Shown: positions 35,817 to 49,665 of the stretch, piece after piece
How the letters are laid out: each line of letters opens with the position of its first letter
Position numbering within the stretch: position 1 is the stretch's first letter
NCBI GenBank assembly: GCA_036023115.1
Contig: JAYKKT010000046.1
Coordinates: 7,660,501 to 7,724,500 of the forward strand
Direction of reading: 5' to 3'
From: Brasenia schreberi
Taxonomy: Eukaryota; Streptophyta; Magnoliopsida; Nymphaeales; Cabombaceae
Length of the DNA stretch: 64,000 nucleotides
Notes under the pieces: model-generated
The model's input: only the letters and a program-made list of their open reading frames with translations
What the model was told of the DNA's origin: nothing
The model's database searches: none
Position numbers and translations under genes: made by a program

Positions 35817-38700
35817 CAACAACAACAACAACTAAGCCTTTTCCCATACTAGATGGGGTAGGCTACAGCGATTCTTTGTTTTCACACAGCCCTATCATGT
35901 GTCGTACTAACATTTAACTCAATATAAACTAGATCATTCTTTATTATTCTTTTCTAACACTTTTATAGTCTTCCTCTTCCTTTTTTAACATTTTGACAAT
36001 TTAGTTTTTCATATCTTCTTACGGGAGCGTCCTTGGTCATCCTTCTACATGTTCAAACAATCTTAAACGATTTTTTCTCATTTTATCCTATATTGGTGTT
36101 ACTCTCAATTTATTTCTAATAATCTCATTATGTATACGGTCTTTCCTTGTATGATCACTCATCAATCTCAACATCTTTATTTTTGCTAAAGATATCTTTT
36201 GTACATGTTGATGATTAACCACCTCACACTTATAATCATAAAACATAGCAGGTCTAATTGTTGCTCTATAATATTTACCTTTCAACTTTAATGATATCTT
36301 CTTATCACATAGAACACCGGATGCCCCTTTCCATTTTAACCAACTGACATTAATTTTATTTGTAACATCTCTATCAATTTTTCCATCACTTTAAAAAATT
36401 AATCTTAGGTATTTAAAACTTTCCTTGTGAGTGATGCAATATTGTCAATCTTAATCTTTGTTTTCTCTAAAGTACCCAAATGATCAATCTTACCTTCCAT
36501 ATATTTTGCCTTTGTTCTACTAAGCCGGAAACCTTTACTTTCTAACGTTATTTGCATAGTTCCAATTTACTATTAACTTTTTTTAGACTCATCCACTAAC
36601 ACAATGTCATATTCAAGTAACATACACCAAGATACTTCATCTTGAATATATCTTGCTAACTCATGAATGACAAATATAAATAAATGTAAACTTAAAGTTG
36701 ATTCCTTATGTAACCTGATATTAACTTAAAAGGAGTCTGTCATTTCTTCATGAATCCTCGCAAATATTTTTGTACTATCATGTATCTTATAAGATGTATG
36801 TATATATGTCAATGAGATAGCTCTCTTTTCAAGGTTCTCCAAATAACATATCTTGGCACCCTATCGTAAGTTTTTTCTAGATCAATAAATATCATATTAA
36901 AGTTTTTTTCCCTCTAAGATGTCATAAGACATCTCAATAGGTGAATCACTTCAATAGTAGATATGCCGAAAATGAATCTGAATTGGTTCTATGTTGTATT
37001 TAATACTTGTCTTAACCTACATTCGATAATTTTTTTTCCATAATTTTATAGTATGGCTCATTTAACTTGATACCTTGATAATTCACACAATTTAGAATGT
37101 CTCTCTTGTTCTTATATATGGGTATAAGTGTACATGCTCTCCATTGTGGAGGTATATTTTGAGATTTTCATATTTCATTAAATAGTCTTGTAAGTCAAGC
37201 GAGCCCATATCTCTTAGGATTTTTAATACTTTTATAAGAATATTGTTTGGTTTTACATATTTATCAACTTCTATATATTAAAGAGTCTCTATTACTTCAT
37301 TCTTTTAAATATGTTAATAGAAAATATGGTTTATATACTTTTTTGATTTGAAAAACTCTCCTAAGATAATACTATCATCGGTATTTTTATTAAAAAGCTT
37401 ATAGAAATATTTTTTTCATGTATTTTTGAGATCATCATTTGCGACTAGAATCTCCACATCCTCATCTTTGATGTATCTAATAAAAGTAAGATCCTTAGTT
37501 TTCTTATTTCTAACCTTAGTTATCCTAAAAATATTTTTTTACTTTCTTTTGAATTAATATTTTTATATAAATCCTTCCAAATTTTGGGTTTTGCATTGGC
37601 TTTTTTGTTTTTTTTTTGCTATTTTATAAGGCTCCCAAGTTTCATCAGCCTTGTTGCTAGAATGCAATTTATAACATGCTTTCTTTGCCTTTATTTTATC
37701 TTGCACCACTTCACTCCACCACCAAGCTTCTTTTTCTGCTCGTATGCCTCCCTTAGATTCACCTAACACATCTTTTGTCCCTAATATGTATAGCCATATT
37801 ATTTCACATATCAGGTCTACGTACATAATTCCCAACATCTCCTTGAGGGATTTTTTATTTAAATATATATTCTTTCTCACATTTTAGGTTATACGATGTA
37901 GTCCAAATAACTCTATCTATGCACTATTCTTCTTTGTCTACTTTTTACCGACAAATTCATTTCAAAATGTCTACGTTGAGTAGTCAAGTTTTCTCTTGAA
38001 ATTACCTTGCAATCTTTACAACATGATCTATCTTTTTTCTACAAACAAAATAATTAATTTATGTTTCTGACAAACCACTCTTATAAGTAGTTAAATATTC
38101 ATCTCATTTTTTGAGAATTGTATTGGCTATAAAGAAATCAAAAGTCATAGCAAAATTCAAAATTTCTCTACTCTCCTTATTTATATCTCCAAAACCATAG
38201 TTTCCATGAATACTTTGATATCCTAATACATCTTTATCGATATGTCTATTTAAGTCTCTTCTCAAACAAATCATCTCACATAATGAAATTCTTTGAATTA
38301 TCTTATTTAACTCCTCCCAAAAAGCCTTCTTCATACTATATTTAATCCTACTCTGAGTGCATAAGTACAAACTATATTCAAAGTCTATACTCCTAATACT
38401 AATTTCACTGTCATAATTCAATCATCATATTATTGTATGTCTACTACACTATTATTTAAATATTTATTTATAATAATATCAACTCCATTGTGAGCCTTTT
38501 TCTTTTCTTAGTACTATCATTTAAAATATGTATTCTCAATCTTTTTTGTTTTTTCTCCAACCCACTTTGTATCTTTTACAATAGAATGTGAATCTTTCTT
38601 CAAATCATAGTATGTACCACCTCCATTAACTTATGGGTCAATGTTTCAATATTCTAAGTACTAATACAAATCTTATTATTTAAGAATAACTTTCTTATTC
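35817..38700 (-). mobile_element. RTE-type LINE, nearly full length, inactive
   Basis: Read on the minus strand. Endonuclease region (38670-38104): 'TLTHKLME'-like start, then DLNRHIDKDVLGYQSIHGNYGFGD, the RTE/APE endonuclease block (at 38280-38210), and ILNFAMTFDFFIANT. Linker (37760-37640): KEAWWWSEVVQDKIKAKKACYK. The RT region follows at about 37300-36300. The catalytic box reads MLLEYDIVLVDE where active plant RTEs have FADD in that place, so RT is inactive. The 3' end has the family sequence (gtagcctacccca, tagtatgggaaaagg) and a (TTG)n tail at 35817-35830. Stops and shifts are many, but the order of parts is complete. Confidence 0.85.
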
Positions 38701-39399
38701 CTGCATCCGTAAATATTAAAAACATAGAGATTCTGGCTATAATAATTTATTCACTACATTCGGACAATAATGTAATGGGACTAACTTTTTTACTCACACC
38801 CGTTCATGATGTGAGAACCCTCTTTGCAATACGTTACTAAGGAGGAACACCCCAACACAATGACATTTTGCTTGCAAAAACAAAAAAGAGTAATAAAATT
38901 ATATCAATTACAACTTGCAAAAAAATACATGTGCTATTTTGCTTTTTATCTCAACCATCAAAACTTTTTTATTGAATATTTAAGGAGTGTAAGGTTTTCA
39001 CAAGCATGTTAGGCTCATTGTTTCTCATTCTCTCTCTCTCTCTCTTTATACATATAAATATAAAAGGAATACGAAGATAAGTGTGCCACAACCCAAACCC
39101 TCGAGGCATAATTCCTCGGACAATTTGGTTGCCTAAAATAAGTTCCTCGAATCAATATTCAGAGAATATAACAAATACAGAGCACGAGGAATTTCTCGGT
39201 TTTCATTCTCATTATATTCAAAGAAGTATTCGCGTAATTCCCTAGTGAAGGTTGATACCGTATAGTTGACAGTAGATACCGCAAAATAAATCCAAAAGCG
39301 AAGAGAAAAGCAGCGGGGCCCGCGCGAAAAGCCCCCTGGGATCGTCGATCTCGCGGCCGAATATGTGCGTTTCCGTCTCAGCAAAAATCCCGCGCATTC
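38701..39399. other. Intergenic, upstream of AMP deaminase
   Basis: AT-rich flank of the LINE up to about 39100, with a CT microsatellite at 39027-39046. 39240-39399 is GC-richer promoter-proximal sequence of the next gene. No coding signal. Confidence 0.5.
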
Positions 39400-39495
39400 G
39401 TATAAATCTGCTCCTCCTCCCTCTCCTTTCTTCTTCAATAGCGACGCAAAGTAAACGAAGCCCAACTCTGAAGCAGGGAAGAGAGCAAAGGAAGA
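39400..39495 (+). promoter_or_regulatory. Core promoter and leader of AMP deaminase
   Basis: TATAAAT lies at 39401-39407, followed by a CT-rich stretch (39409-39437) suited to a plant transcription start about 30 bases downstream. The leader then runs about 60 bases to the ATG at 39496. It contains no upstream ATG. Confidence 0.65.
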
Positions 39496-42400
39496 ATGGC
39501 AATGGATTCATATGCCGTACACTTGGCGATGGCGGCGCTCTTCGGCGCGTCTGTCGTCGCTGTGTCCGCGTACTTCATGCACCGGCGCACGCTTGCCGAG
39601 CTTCTCGAGTTTGCTCGCAAGATCGGACACGAGAGCGGAAGCGACACTGAACCGGACGCCTGTCGCACGCAGCACAGGAAGGCCGATAAGCGGAGGCGTG
39701 GGCGACGCCGGGCATCGGCATCGCTGACGCCGGACGGTGGCAACGGCAGCGTCGTCGCAGGAGAGGGTAACGGGGAGATTAAGAAGTTGAACGGGGTCTT
39801 GTGTGCAGATGATGGGGTTCTGAATCGATCTGAGTCGGCGTCGGCCTTCTTGGCGATTCCGGTGGGTCTTCCCCGCTTGCAGACGCTGCCGGAAGGTATG
39901 GCGTTCTCCGATTTCTCTCCCGAATGAGTAAATTGAACCACCAATAATCTCTGGACTGTTGAAATCATCGGCTGCTTGCTCCATCTGTTAGTGGGTGCCG
40001 ATTAGAATGATAGGTCTGGTTTGTAATGTATCTGAAAATGCCTCGTGTTATTCGAAGGCCTTTATTTTGAAGCGTAAATCTATGTATTCTGCTCTAATTT
40101 GTAAATGGAAGCCGGGGTCTTTGTGAGTTAGTCTTGGAAAGAATAATCTCTATATCCTAATAGCGGGTTCTTCTGTTTCTAAGTTATTATTGAACTTTTT
40201 CTGTTGCTATCTAGTTTATTTATTTTGTAATTAGGTGGTCACATTTGCAAAACAGTGGATTTCAGTTTGCTAATTCCACATTTGAGAATTGCAATATTGC
40301 CGCTATATAGCGCTGTTGTTTAAAAGGAAGCAAAGAAACGGATTTTATTTCTGGATGTTTACGTCGAAAAAGAGATGGCTGTATCTTGAATAAAGCTGAA
40401 TTTGATCAATGGTTGACGGTTTGCAAGCAAGCATGAGTGTGGAGTTCCAATATTCAAAAAGCCATCGGCTGAAGCGGACAATATGCCGATAGCATGACAC
40501 GAATTAGTTATAATCTATCGTTAGTACCACAACGAGACATTGTGTTTCGCAAATTAAGATAGAAAATGGTTTGTATCAACAATAGACTGTCCCGTTGCAT
40601 TTGTATCCCTTGCTCAGTAATACACAAGACCATGTAGACAGCCATAGGTTCTCCCTATGTTAGTATGTTTACTAATCAGGGGATGCTCCAACGACAAATA
40701 CCAATTCATGTGGTGGCATTTGACATGTTGAAAATGATTTTTTCTGTGGATAGTTACACCTTCAGTAGATATGAACATGGTAAAACCGTAAAAGTGTCAA
40801 ATGAGGACTTTGGTTCAGAAAATGGTACTCATAGGGGATTTTGATATTCCTAGAGATATAACTAATAGAACTTCATGTCAATGCACACGTTTTGAGGTGG
40901 GAAACATGCGTGAACAAGAGAAATTCCTTGGAGAATGTTCACTTAGTGCAAGTTCAACTCTGTTTTTCATGCCAAAAAACATAAGAATAATCTAATTCGC
41001 ATTATTTGTTGGCTGAGTAAACTAAACATTTTATAAGCATTTAATATCGATGATCTTAGCTTTGTTGGATGATAAAAAATCCAAGCCTTACATCCCAATA
41101 AAATTTTGAGCACTTGATTCTTAGGTTTTTGGACACTTTAGGTCACCCCAATGGTCATTTTTGCAAAAGGAACTCAATGATCTGCGTGGCTGGAGTCTAT
41201 TGTGCTCAAGATCAAACTCTATTCACTTCTCTCTCACACACAAATGCATGCACACATACATGTGCACTGTCGCACGCACTTGTGTGTCTCCTTATGTGTC
41301 GTGTGTCGTGTGTGTGCATACATACATATGTATGCATATACTTGTATTGTATGTGTGTGTATATTAAAATGGCTTTTCTTTTTAAATATCATACACTCAA
41401 ATTGTTGACCATCAAGCTTAACTTTTCGTAGTACTTGCTTTCTGTATATCTCAGAGGGAGTGTGGCAAAGACATAAGTTCACATTGATGACCAAAGCCAG
41501 AAGGAGGCTAAAACAGGAGGCTGTCTTATGTCAAGTACTGGTAGGCTCTTGGGATCAATGTTATAAAAAACGTGCCCATAGATACTGGTAGCCTCTGGAA
41601 ATCAATGTTATAAAGACCGTACGGTATCATATGATATGCTACGAGTTCATTGAGTATTGGTATGCGAACCCATACAACCCTTGTGGGTCGATCCCTGACT
41701 CGTTTTGGGCCAAATGGTTTCCGATGAGTTCCTTGAAAGAAGGGGCAAACCACCCTTTTTCTCTTTTTTTGGCGAAACCACCAACAATAGGTGGCTTCTG
41801 CTAGGGAGCAAATGGTCCGTTAGCCAGTGGAGGATCGTTTGATAGTGAAGGGGGAGGAAGAACTGGCCAAAAACTGCCAATTTTGGTAGCCAAAACGACA
41901 TTAGAAGATATTGTAGCAAGCCTCTAGACAAGAGTATTATGACACACTCTAGACTTGATTATAAGGGAATACAATCATGTGAAGATAGTAGGTTTAGACA
42001 AAAAGTATGTCATTTTATATTGCGACGTTCACATGTGTTGTGCGCTTATGAGATCAGCCTTTCCTTAAATGTGGTGAATTAATAAAACTATCAGCAGTTG
42101 ATTCATTTTGGAAGAAGTTAAGCATGGAGGAGGATAAGTCATATATTGTTGACCACTCAAGAGAGAATGCATGAACATCTATGATGGAGACCATTTAGAG
42201 GAATGTAAAATGTCATCCATATCGAGACATATTTGTTAAGATATTAGATGAGGAGATCATGCACTAAATTTCACCTATTTTTTTCAGCAAAGTCGAGCTT
42301 CTCCACCTTTGGCAATGGCCATAGATCCTCACCGTATCTTAAATGATGTGCCGATTGAGAAATATTATGAAAATGTTTGGGAGGGAAACAAGTGGGTTGC

Positions 42401-45400
42401 TGTGTGCAATTCTTCATGCATGACAAAGTTAGTCGTGTCATTCATCATCACAGTACGGGCTATGAACATGCTATGTTGCCCTACTGTGCTGCCATAGATC
42501 AAGGTCAAGATTATTGAAGAGGTAGGAGACACATGAGTGAGAAGAAAGTCCAAAAGGTTTTTGCGGACCTATGGTGGGCTTGCATGACAACATGAAGCAA
42601 AAAGAGGAGCATAAGGAGCAGGAGGAGGAGCACAAGAAGTACGACAAGGAGGAGGGGGCAGAAGAACAAGGACGAGAAGAATGAACTACGAGGAAGGAAA
42701 TCTGAAGTTTTATGTGTTTTACTTTGAACTTTGAACTTTGAGATCTGTGTATATTTACCTTGAAGCTTAGTTAGTAGGTAGTTTACTGTAGGCTTTTTGT
42801 GGTTAAAGCTAGGTACTTTTCTATTTATTAACAGGTGTTTTTTCTTTAATGCATGCGAATGATTCATTTCATTTTCATGTTAAAGAGGATGAATTTTCGT
42901 TGTCCTTTGTGGAGTATGCCAAAAGATTGTTTTTGTTAAAGATTTTCTGGATTTTTTATGATATATATATATATATGTTAAATCATGAAATAGCAGCTGT
43001 ATCATACCATATCAGTGTGATATGGTACGCTAATTACGCATGGATATCCTATGCAATACAGTTCCTGTGTATGCGATTTACAACATTGCTGCAGATTCCC
43101 CCATTAACTGTGCTTAATACTTTATATATATTGGAAGTTCTTCTAAAACTTGTACAATTATTCAGTATGTTGTCCTTTATAACATCAATTTTTCAGAATC
43201 ATCCCCATCTTTTGAAATAACAAAATGATTCGTAAAGCTACCAGGGGAATCCCTTGTTTAATCATAGATGTTCATGGTGCCTCTGCTATAAATACAGCAA
43301 ATTGTACACATGTTTCTCAATTAGAACTACAAGAATTTAAATATTTTGCTTAGATAAATGAGAAACATAAATTGGACTTGCAGCTGCTGTTTCAATGTCC
43401 CAATGATCACAATACCTGAACCACTTTTTGTGCTTACCAACCAACTACTGGTTGGTTTATGTGTGTGCATGTTTATATTATGTATGTATACATGGGTGTG
43501 TATATCGTCATCGTCATCTGTTCTCTCCATTGTCTTCCCTAAACAGTGACCGTCATTGTTTAATCAGAAACTCCTTGTGTTATGTACATTTGCCGTTCCT
43601 GTTTAGAGAAAATAATTGGTAGCAAAGATAAAAATATGCGCACAGTAAAGATAATCATGTATATATGTGTGTGTGTGTGTTTGTGTGCATATATATTATG
43701 TACGTTCTAATATCTATATATGATATTCATTATGTGTGCATTTTGTCATCTCTTGATTATCTTCTTTAGACATCAACCATCATTGTTTAACCAGAGCTCT
43801 ATATTCATTAAGCCCAGACGCTTATTGATAGCATATTCTTCTTCCTTTCTTTTTAGTCGTGCTGAAGAGGAAATTTTGATTAGCAAGAGGTTGGTAAAAT
43901 TGGACGGCACCTGCTCTGTCAGAAGCGGTCACATCATCAACCAATTGGATTCGTATAAAAGTGGGAAGTGGAAAGAACTGAGTGACTGAATCAACAAATT
44001 TTTAAGGATTAAACTAAGGACCTCCTTAACTGATCCTAAACAACGAAAGAGGTCTGGGACACCTTGTCTCATGCCTTGAAGCATCCATGAAGGCAAAGCT
44101 GGTGCATTGGATATCCATAACATGGCAAACCAAAAACCAATGTTATGAACTAGATGAAATCGCTAATATGGCATTGGTACGAGCTAATTAATGCCTAGGT
44201 GGAATTATTTTAAATCTAGTTTGCCTTCTTTTGGCTTGTAATAAACTATTCTGTTGTTTATTATGTTGCTTGTGGCTGTATAATTGAATTGATTCATGTT
44301 CAAGATTGAAGTCTTCCTTATTGCTACTGATTTACTGATCCATGATTCAAAATTCAGGTTCTGCCAAAAGATCTGGGCCTGTCATCAAGCCTTCGTCTCC
44401 CAAGTCTCCTGTTGCTAGTGCTAGTGCCTTTGAGAGTCTGGAGGGTTCTGATGAAGATGAAGATTTGCCTGACAATGAAAAACTTGAAAACCATTATGGA
44501 CACGATAATGGAAATGTGGTAAGGACTCTAAAGTATAAAGTTATCTCGTTTGGTTGTGCACTTTTGTTTGCATATCGTGAATAACTTGTACTTTTCATAA
44601 CAAAGATATAATAAATTTATATGGGCATGGATTTGTTTTTCTCGAGAAACGTAAATTTGTTTCTAAACCATAACATTTCAGTTAATTAAAGAGTACTTCT
44701 ACACGGTTTTTTCTTCATTTTTTTTCGTGTGTCAAGCATGAAAGGCCAAGGGTGCTTTTAGATCTACAAAGCTTTAGAGTCAATTTGTGTTAATGCGATG
44801 AGCAAGATATGGAATCATAAACATATCTCCTGGTAATTGTATTAATCCTGATGTCCAGCACCTGAGAAGTGTGAGTTTTGAGGTGTGCCTTCTTCTTACT
44901 TTTGTTGGAATAGCATTTCCATCTTACCTTTGTGGAAGTTTATTGCCTCAAATTTCCAGATATCCGTTTTTGTGGATAAGCAGAGGTTGATAAATATCCT
45001 TCCCTTTCTTGTGAAATGTTTTTGTATGAGTTAGATTGTTCTATTCTAACTATTCTATATATTAAATAACTATTTACACAAATTGTAGGTCAAATAAGTC
45101 CATGAACTTGGATTGCTACAAAAATTACTTCTGCCAGCAATCAATATTATGCCTGGAAGATTTAACAAGTTCTGATACATTTTCGTTTTTTTCCCCCGGA
45201 GGAATTGGAAGGTAAGACACTATTTCCTCCCATGCCTGACCCTGGTGCCAATGGAGATCAGAAGCCAATTGTTTCAGCCAGCATGATACGGTCTCACAGT
45301 GTATCAGGTGACCTTCATGGTGTGCAGCCTGATCCAATCGCAGCAGATATATTAAGGAAAGAACCAGAACAAGAAACCTTCGTGAGGCTAAAAATCAACC

Positions 45401-48400
45401 CAAATGGTAGGCATGGTTTGATTATCTTGAAGTGTTTTGAGCTAGATCATGTGTGCTTTCTAATGTTTGATCGTGATCATTGTATCCATGTTTTGTTAGA
45501 GGTACCATCAGCTGACGAAGAGGAAGTATATACTTTGCTTCAAGAATGTCTTCAGTTACGGGACAGCTATTTATTCAGGGAAAAGGTTGCTCCATGGGAT
45601 AAGGAAGAAATTACAGATCCCAGCACACCAAAGCCAAACCCTGATCCATTTGCATATACACCACAGCCCAAAACAGAAGTAAGTGTATTGTGGCAGTTGC
45701 CACATGTCTTGACGTTCCTTTGACTACATTCTTCACTTGTAATAACTAACGGGACAAAGTTGCACAGCATCACTTTGAAATGGTCAAGGGCGTGGTTCAT
45801 GTCTATGCAAATAAAAATTGTAAGCTTTTTTCTTTCCTTGAACTGCTTTGGTGTCTCCTTTAGTTTTTCACTCTATCTCATACCGACATTTATTTCTTAT
45901 TTTTTGTTTTTCAGCTACAGAAGATCTTTTCCCTGTTGCTGATGCAACAACATTTTTTACGGATATGCACAGAATATTACGAGTTATTGCAGCAGGCAAT
46001 GCCCGAACTTTATGTCACAATCGACTGAATCTACTTGAGCAGGTACCCCTGCAATTGTTCTTGGTGTTTAGTGCATAAACTGATGCTTCCAAAATTACTT
46101 CACAACGTTGGCCTCTCTCTCCATCTCCGTATATGTATGTGCTTGTATATTCATGAAAAAAGTGTTATATTCCTTTGAGGGGTGAACGAATCGTTTGAAT
46201 CCATATTGTTTTCTTTTTCTTGAGACTTAGGTACACCTAGGAGAAGCTGATTTTAACATATTTGACTACTTCATTTCAGAAATTTACTCTTCACATTATG
46301 CTGAATGCTGATAGAGAATTCCTAGCACAAAAGAGTGCACCTCATCGTGACTTTTATAATGTACGGAAAGTTGATACTCATGTACATCACTCAGCATGCA
46401 TGAACCAGAAACACCTTCTGAGATTCATCAAATCAAAGTTGAGGAAGGAGCCTGATGAGGTATACTTAACCACTGGTTTACCAAGTTTCAGTCTTTTCAT
46501 CTGCCAGGAAATGAGCATTACATAGTCCTTTTAGTACTAAGTATGATATCAGTATGTCATAATATTTCTCACATCATGTTCCTTTGTAGGTAGTTATTTT
46601 TCGGGATGGAACATACCTAACTTTGCAAGAAGTCTTTGAGAGTTTAGATTTGACAGGGTACTTGTTTAACTTGTACATTGTGGCATCTTATTGCTTCCCA
46701 CTGGTTGAGAGAATGCTTCCTGAGATTTCTTCACCTTTTCCCAACAGGTATGACCTCAATGTGGATCTGCTAGATGTCCATGCAGATCACAGTACATTCC
46801 ATCGATTTGACAAGTTCAATCTGAAATATAATCCTTGTGGTCAAAGTAGACTTAGAGAAATTTTCTTGAAGCAAGATAACCTTATCCAAGGTATGTGGCT
46901 ATCCCAATACGCCAATTTTGTCTATCATTTCTACCCTTTGATTCTTTTGTATCTATGTGAATATTCTTATGGATTCAGCATTTATGGATAGCCCATATAG
47001 TGGTAGGTTTTATTTTCTATCCAGATGAACCTCAAAACCTTGATCTGTGGTCACCCCAATGATATGCTATATTCTATAGAGTTCATTTTTTATAACAAGT
47101 AGTTTTGTGCTGAACCATTTCTTGTATCTGCGGTTATTCCTGTGGTACAGGACGTTTTCTGGGAGAGTTGACCAAGCAAGTCTTTTCTGATCTTGCAGCA
47201 AGTAAATACCAGGTATTTTTTGATAGATCTGGTCCAAACCTTCAGTGGCAGTTCCACGGTTGCTTCTTTTGTTGATGTATTTTGTTTCCATGGTATTGTT
47301 ACGTTGTATGACATTATTTATAAGAAGCATCATTATGTGATAACTTATTTTGAGGAAATGGAAGTTGATGTCCTCAGTCTATTTTTTTGTGAAAGAGTAT
47401 CGTGAGTTCACATTTTACTTGTTGCAGTTGACATGCATTTATGTGGACGAGCATATGCCTTTTCATATAGGAAATTTGAAGGTTCTTAGTCAAGCAGCAC
47501 TGTTTGTGAGTCACGAATATAACTTTTTATATAATGGTGTCAAATATGAACTGCAATTTGATCAGACATTTTAGTTGACTACTTCTGTTCATTGGTTTAT
47601 AGGGATGTCACCTATTGATTGATGTTCCTCATCTGTCCATCTTCAGTATGTGTTCTGTTTTATAAGATATTACCTTTGATGATTGTCTTATTTAGATGGC
47701 CGAGTATAGAGTATCCATTTACGGGAGGAAGCAAAGTGAGTGGGATCAGCTTGCCAGTTGGATTGTAAACAATGAATTGTATAGTGAAAACGTGGTGTGG
47801 TTAATCCAGGTATGTGGAATATTTTTGCTTGTTTCTCTTGTAGTCATTCAGCATATTAAAGTATCATGGTTATTTGTTTAGTTGAATCTCTAGGCTTGAG
47901 CCTGTTTATGCAACCTACATTCCATAGAAGCTTTGTCATGATTTGTCAACTGCATTTACAGCTAAGTTATAGGAAGTGGTATGTGTTGGTAATTGGTTTT
48001 TTTATTAATATAGGACTACATCATGGATGACTACTAAGCTCATGTCTCTTGATCTCGGTTTTAAATTGAAAATGAAGTTCCTTGGTGCATATTATTTGTG
48101 GTTGACATTGTGTTGGTAGATTAAATGGGAAAAAGGGTAAATAAAATTGAACTTCGAGGGGAAGTAAAAAGATAATTGGTTATATTATTTGTGGTTGACA
48201 TTGTGCTTCTGTGCATAAACTTCGAGGGTAAATAAAATTGAACTTCGAGGGTAAATAAAATTGAACTTCTGTGCATATTATTTGTGGTTGACATTGTGCG
48301 TTACAAATGACGAGCATTTGATTTCATAGAACAAGGACAGGTTATATGAAATGCAAGTTCAATATCTGGGCTAATATAGATGACAAAAGAAAAAGATAAT

Positions 48401-49464
48401 TGGTACATAGTGCATTAAAAAAACCTGCAAGTTAGGAGAATTGATGGAGACATCAATTATATACAATTAGTACATGTTGCCTAAAATGGTACCACTCAAA
48501 TTTAAAAGCAAATGTTATAGAACTATCAGTAGGACCAACAACACTTTATGATGCCAAGTGTTGCAGTAACCTATCAATATCTGCAGAAGATATTTCAAAG
48601 ATAGAATGTCCACAATCGTGATTGTTTTCAACTATAGCCTGCACATATCTAACCGCTCCTATAAAAGCTTCCGTGCGTAATCTGCAATATGGGTGTTTAA
48701 CTTTGGCTTTATGTACTTTGATGCACCTGTTGCACTTCAATTTCTTCTCTGGCCTTCCACTGCTACCTCTTCATTTTTTGATCTGTTTCTTTTTGAGCTT
48801 CGCTCTGTAAGTTCCATCTTTGTTTCTGTGCAGCTTCCCAGGTTATACAATGTATACAAGGAAATGGGAATTGTAACCTCCTTCCAGAACATATTAGACA
48901 ATGTCTTCCTCCCACTGTTTGAAGTTACTATTGATCCAGATTCACATCCTCAGCTGCATGTGTTCTTGAAGCAGGTTTATTTCGTAATTTCTGATATTTA
49001 ATCCACAATCCCAGTTCTAGTTGTTTGTAGTTGTAGCCCTTAATGTTTGTACTGATTTATGAATTTAGTTGCAAACGGCGAATATTATCTCCTAAGCAGT
49101 GATGAAGAATCAATTAAGTTTTGGTAACTTCATTGAGGCAACCTACAGTTCAAAATGGAATTTACTTTACTTGAACATTAGGAACATATAATAAATTTTT
49201 TATTGATAGTAGTTGAACTTCATGCACCCTGGTTCATAATAGCGAAGGAGAAAGAAAAGTATATCTGTATCTCTATATGCGCTCCATGCATTTGGCACCA
49301 TAACCTTTATTCCTAATTGTAGAGCTAAGCTTGGAAACAGATCCTGCCAATACTGATACTTGTGCTTGTAGTGCTGGTGTTCGGTGTCTGCAGCTGCAAC
49401 CTATAAAATTTATATGGAAAAAGTTGCATGTTTATGCGATGTTCTGCGCGTTCTGCATAGACAG

Positions 49465-49543
<79 letters not shown>

Positions 49544-49570
49544 TAGATAGATAGATAGATAGATAGAGAT

Positions 49571-49665
<95 letters not shown>

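Noticed and set aside
39435..39984. Minus-strand ORFs of 158-177 codons opposite AMPD exon 1
   Set aside because: Shadows of a GC-rich coding exon; no similarity and no promoter signal.
42309..43220. Small ORFs in AMPD intron 1 (42309-42497, 42849-43220)
   Set aside because: Inside a canonical intron, no recognisable domain, and low-complexity AT-rich codons.
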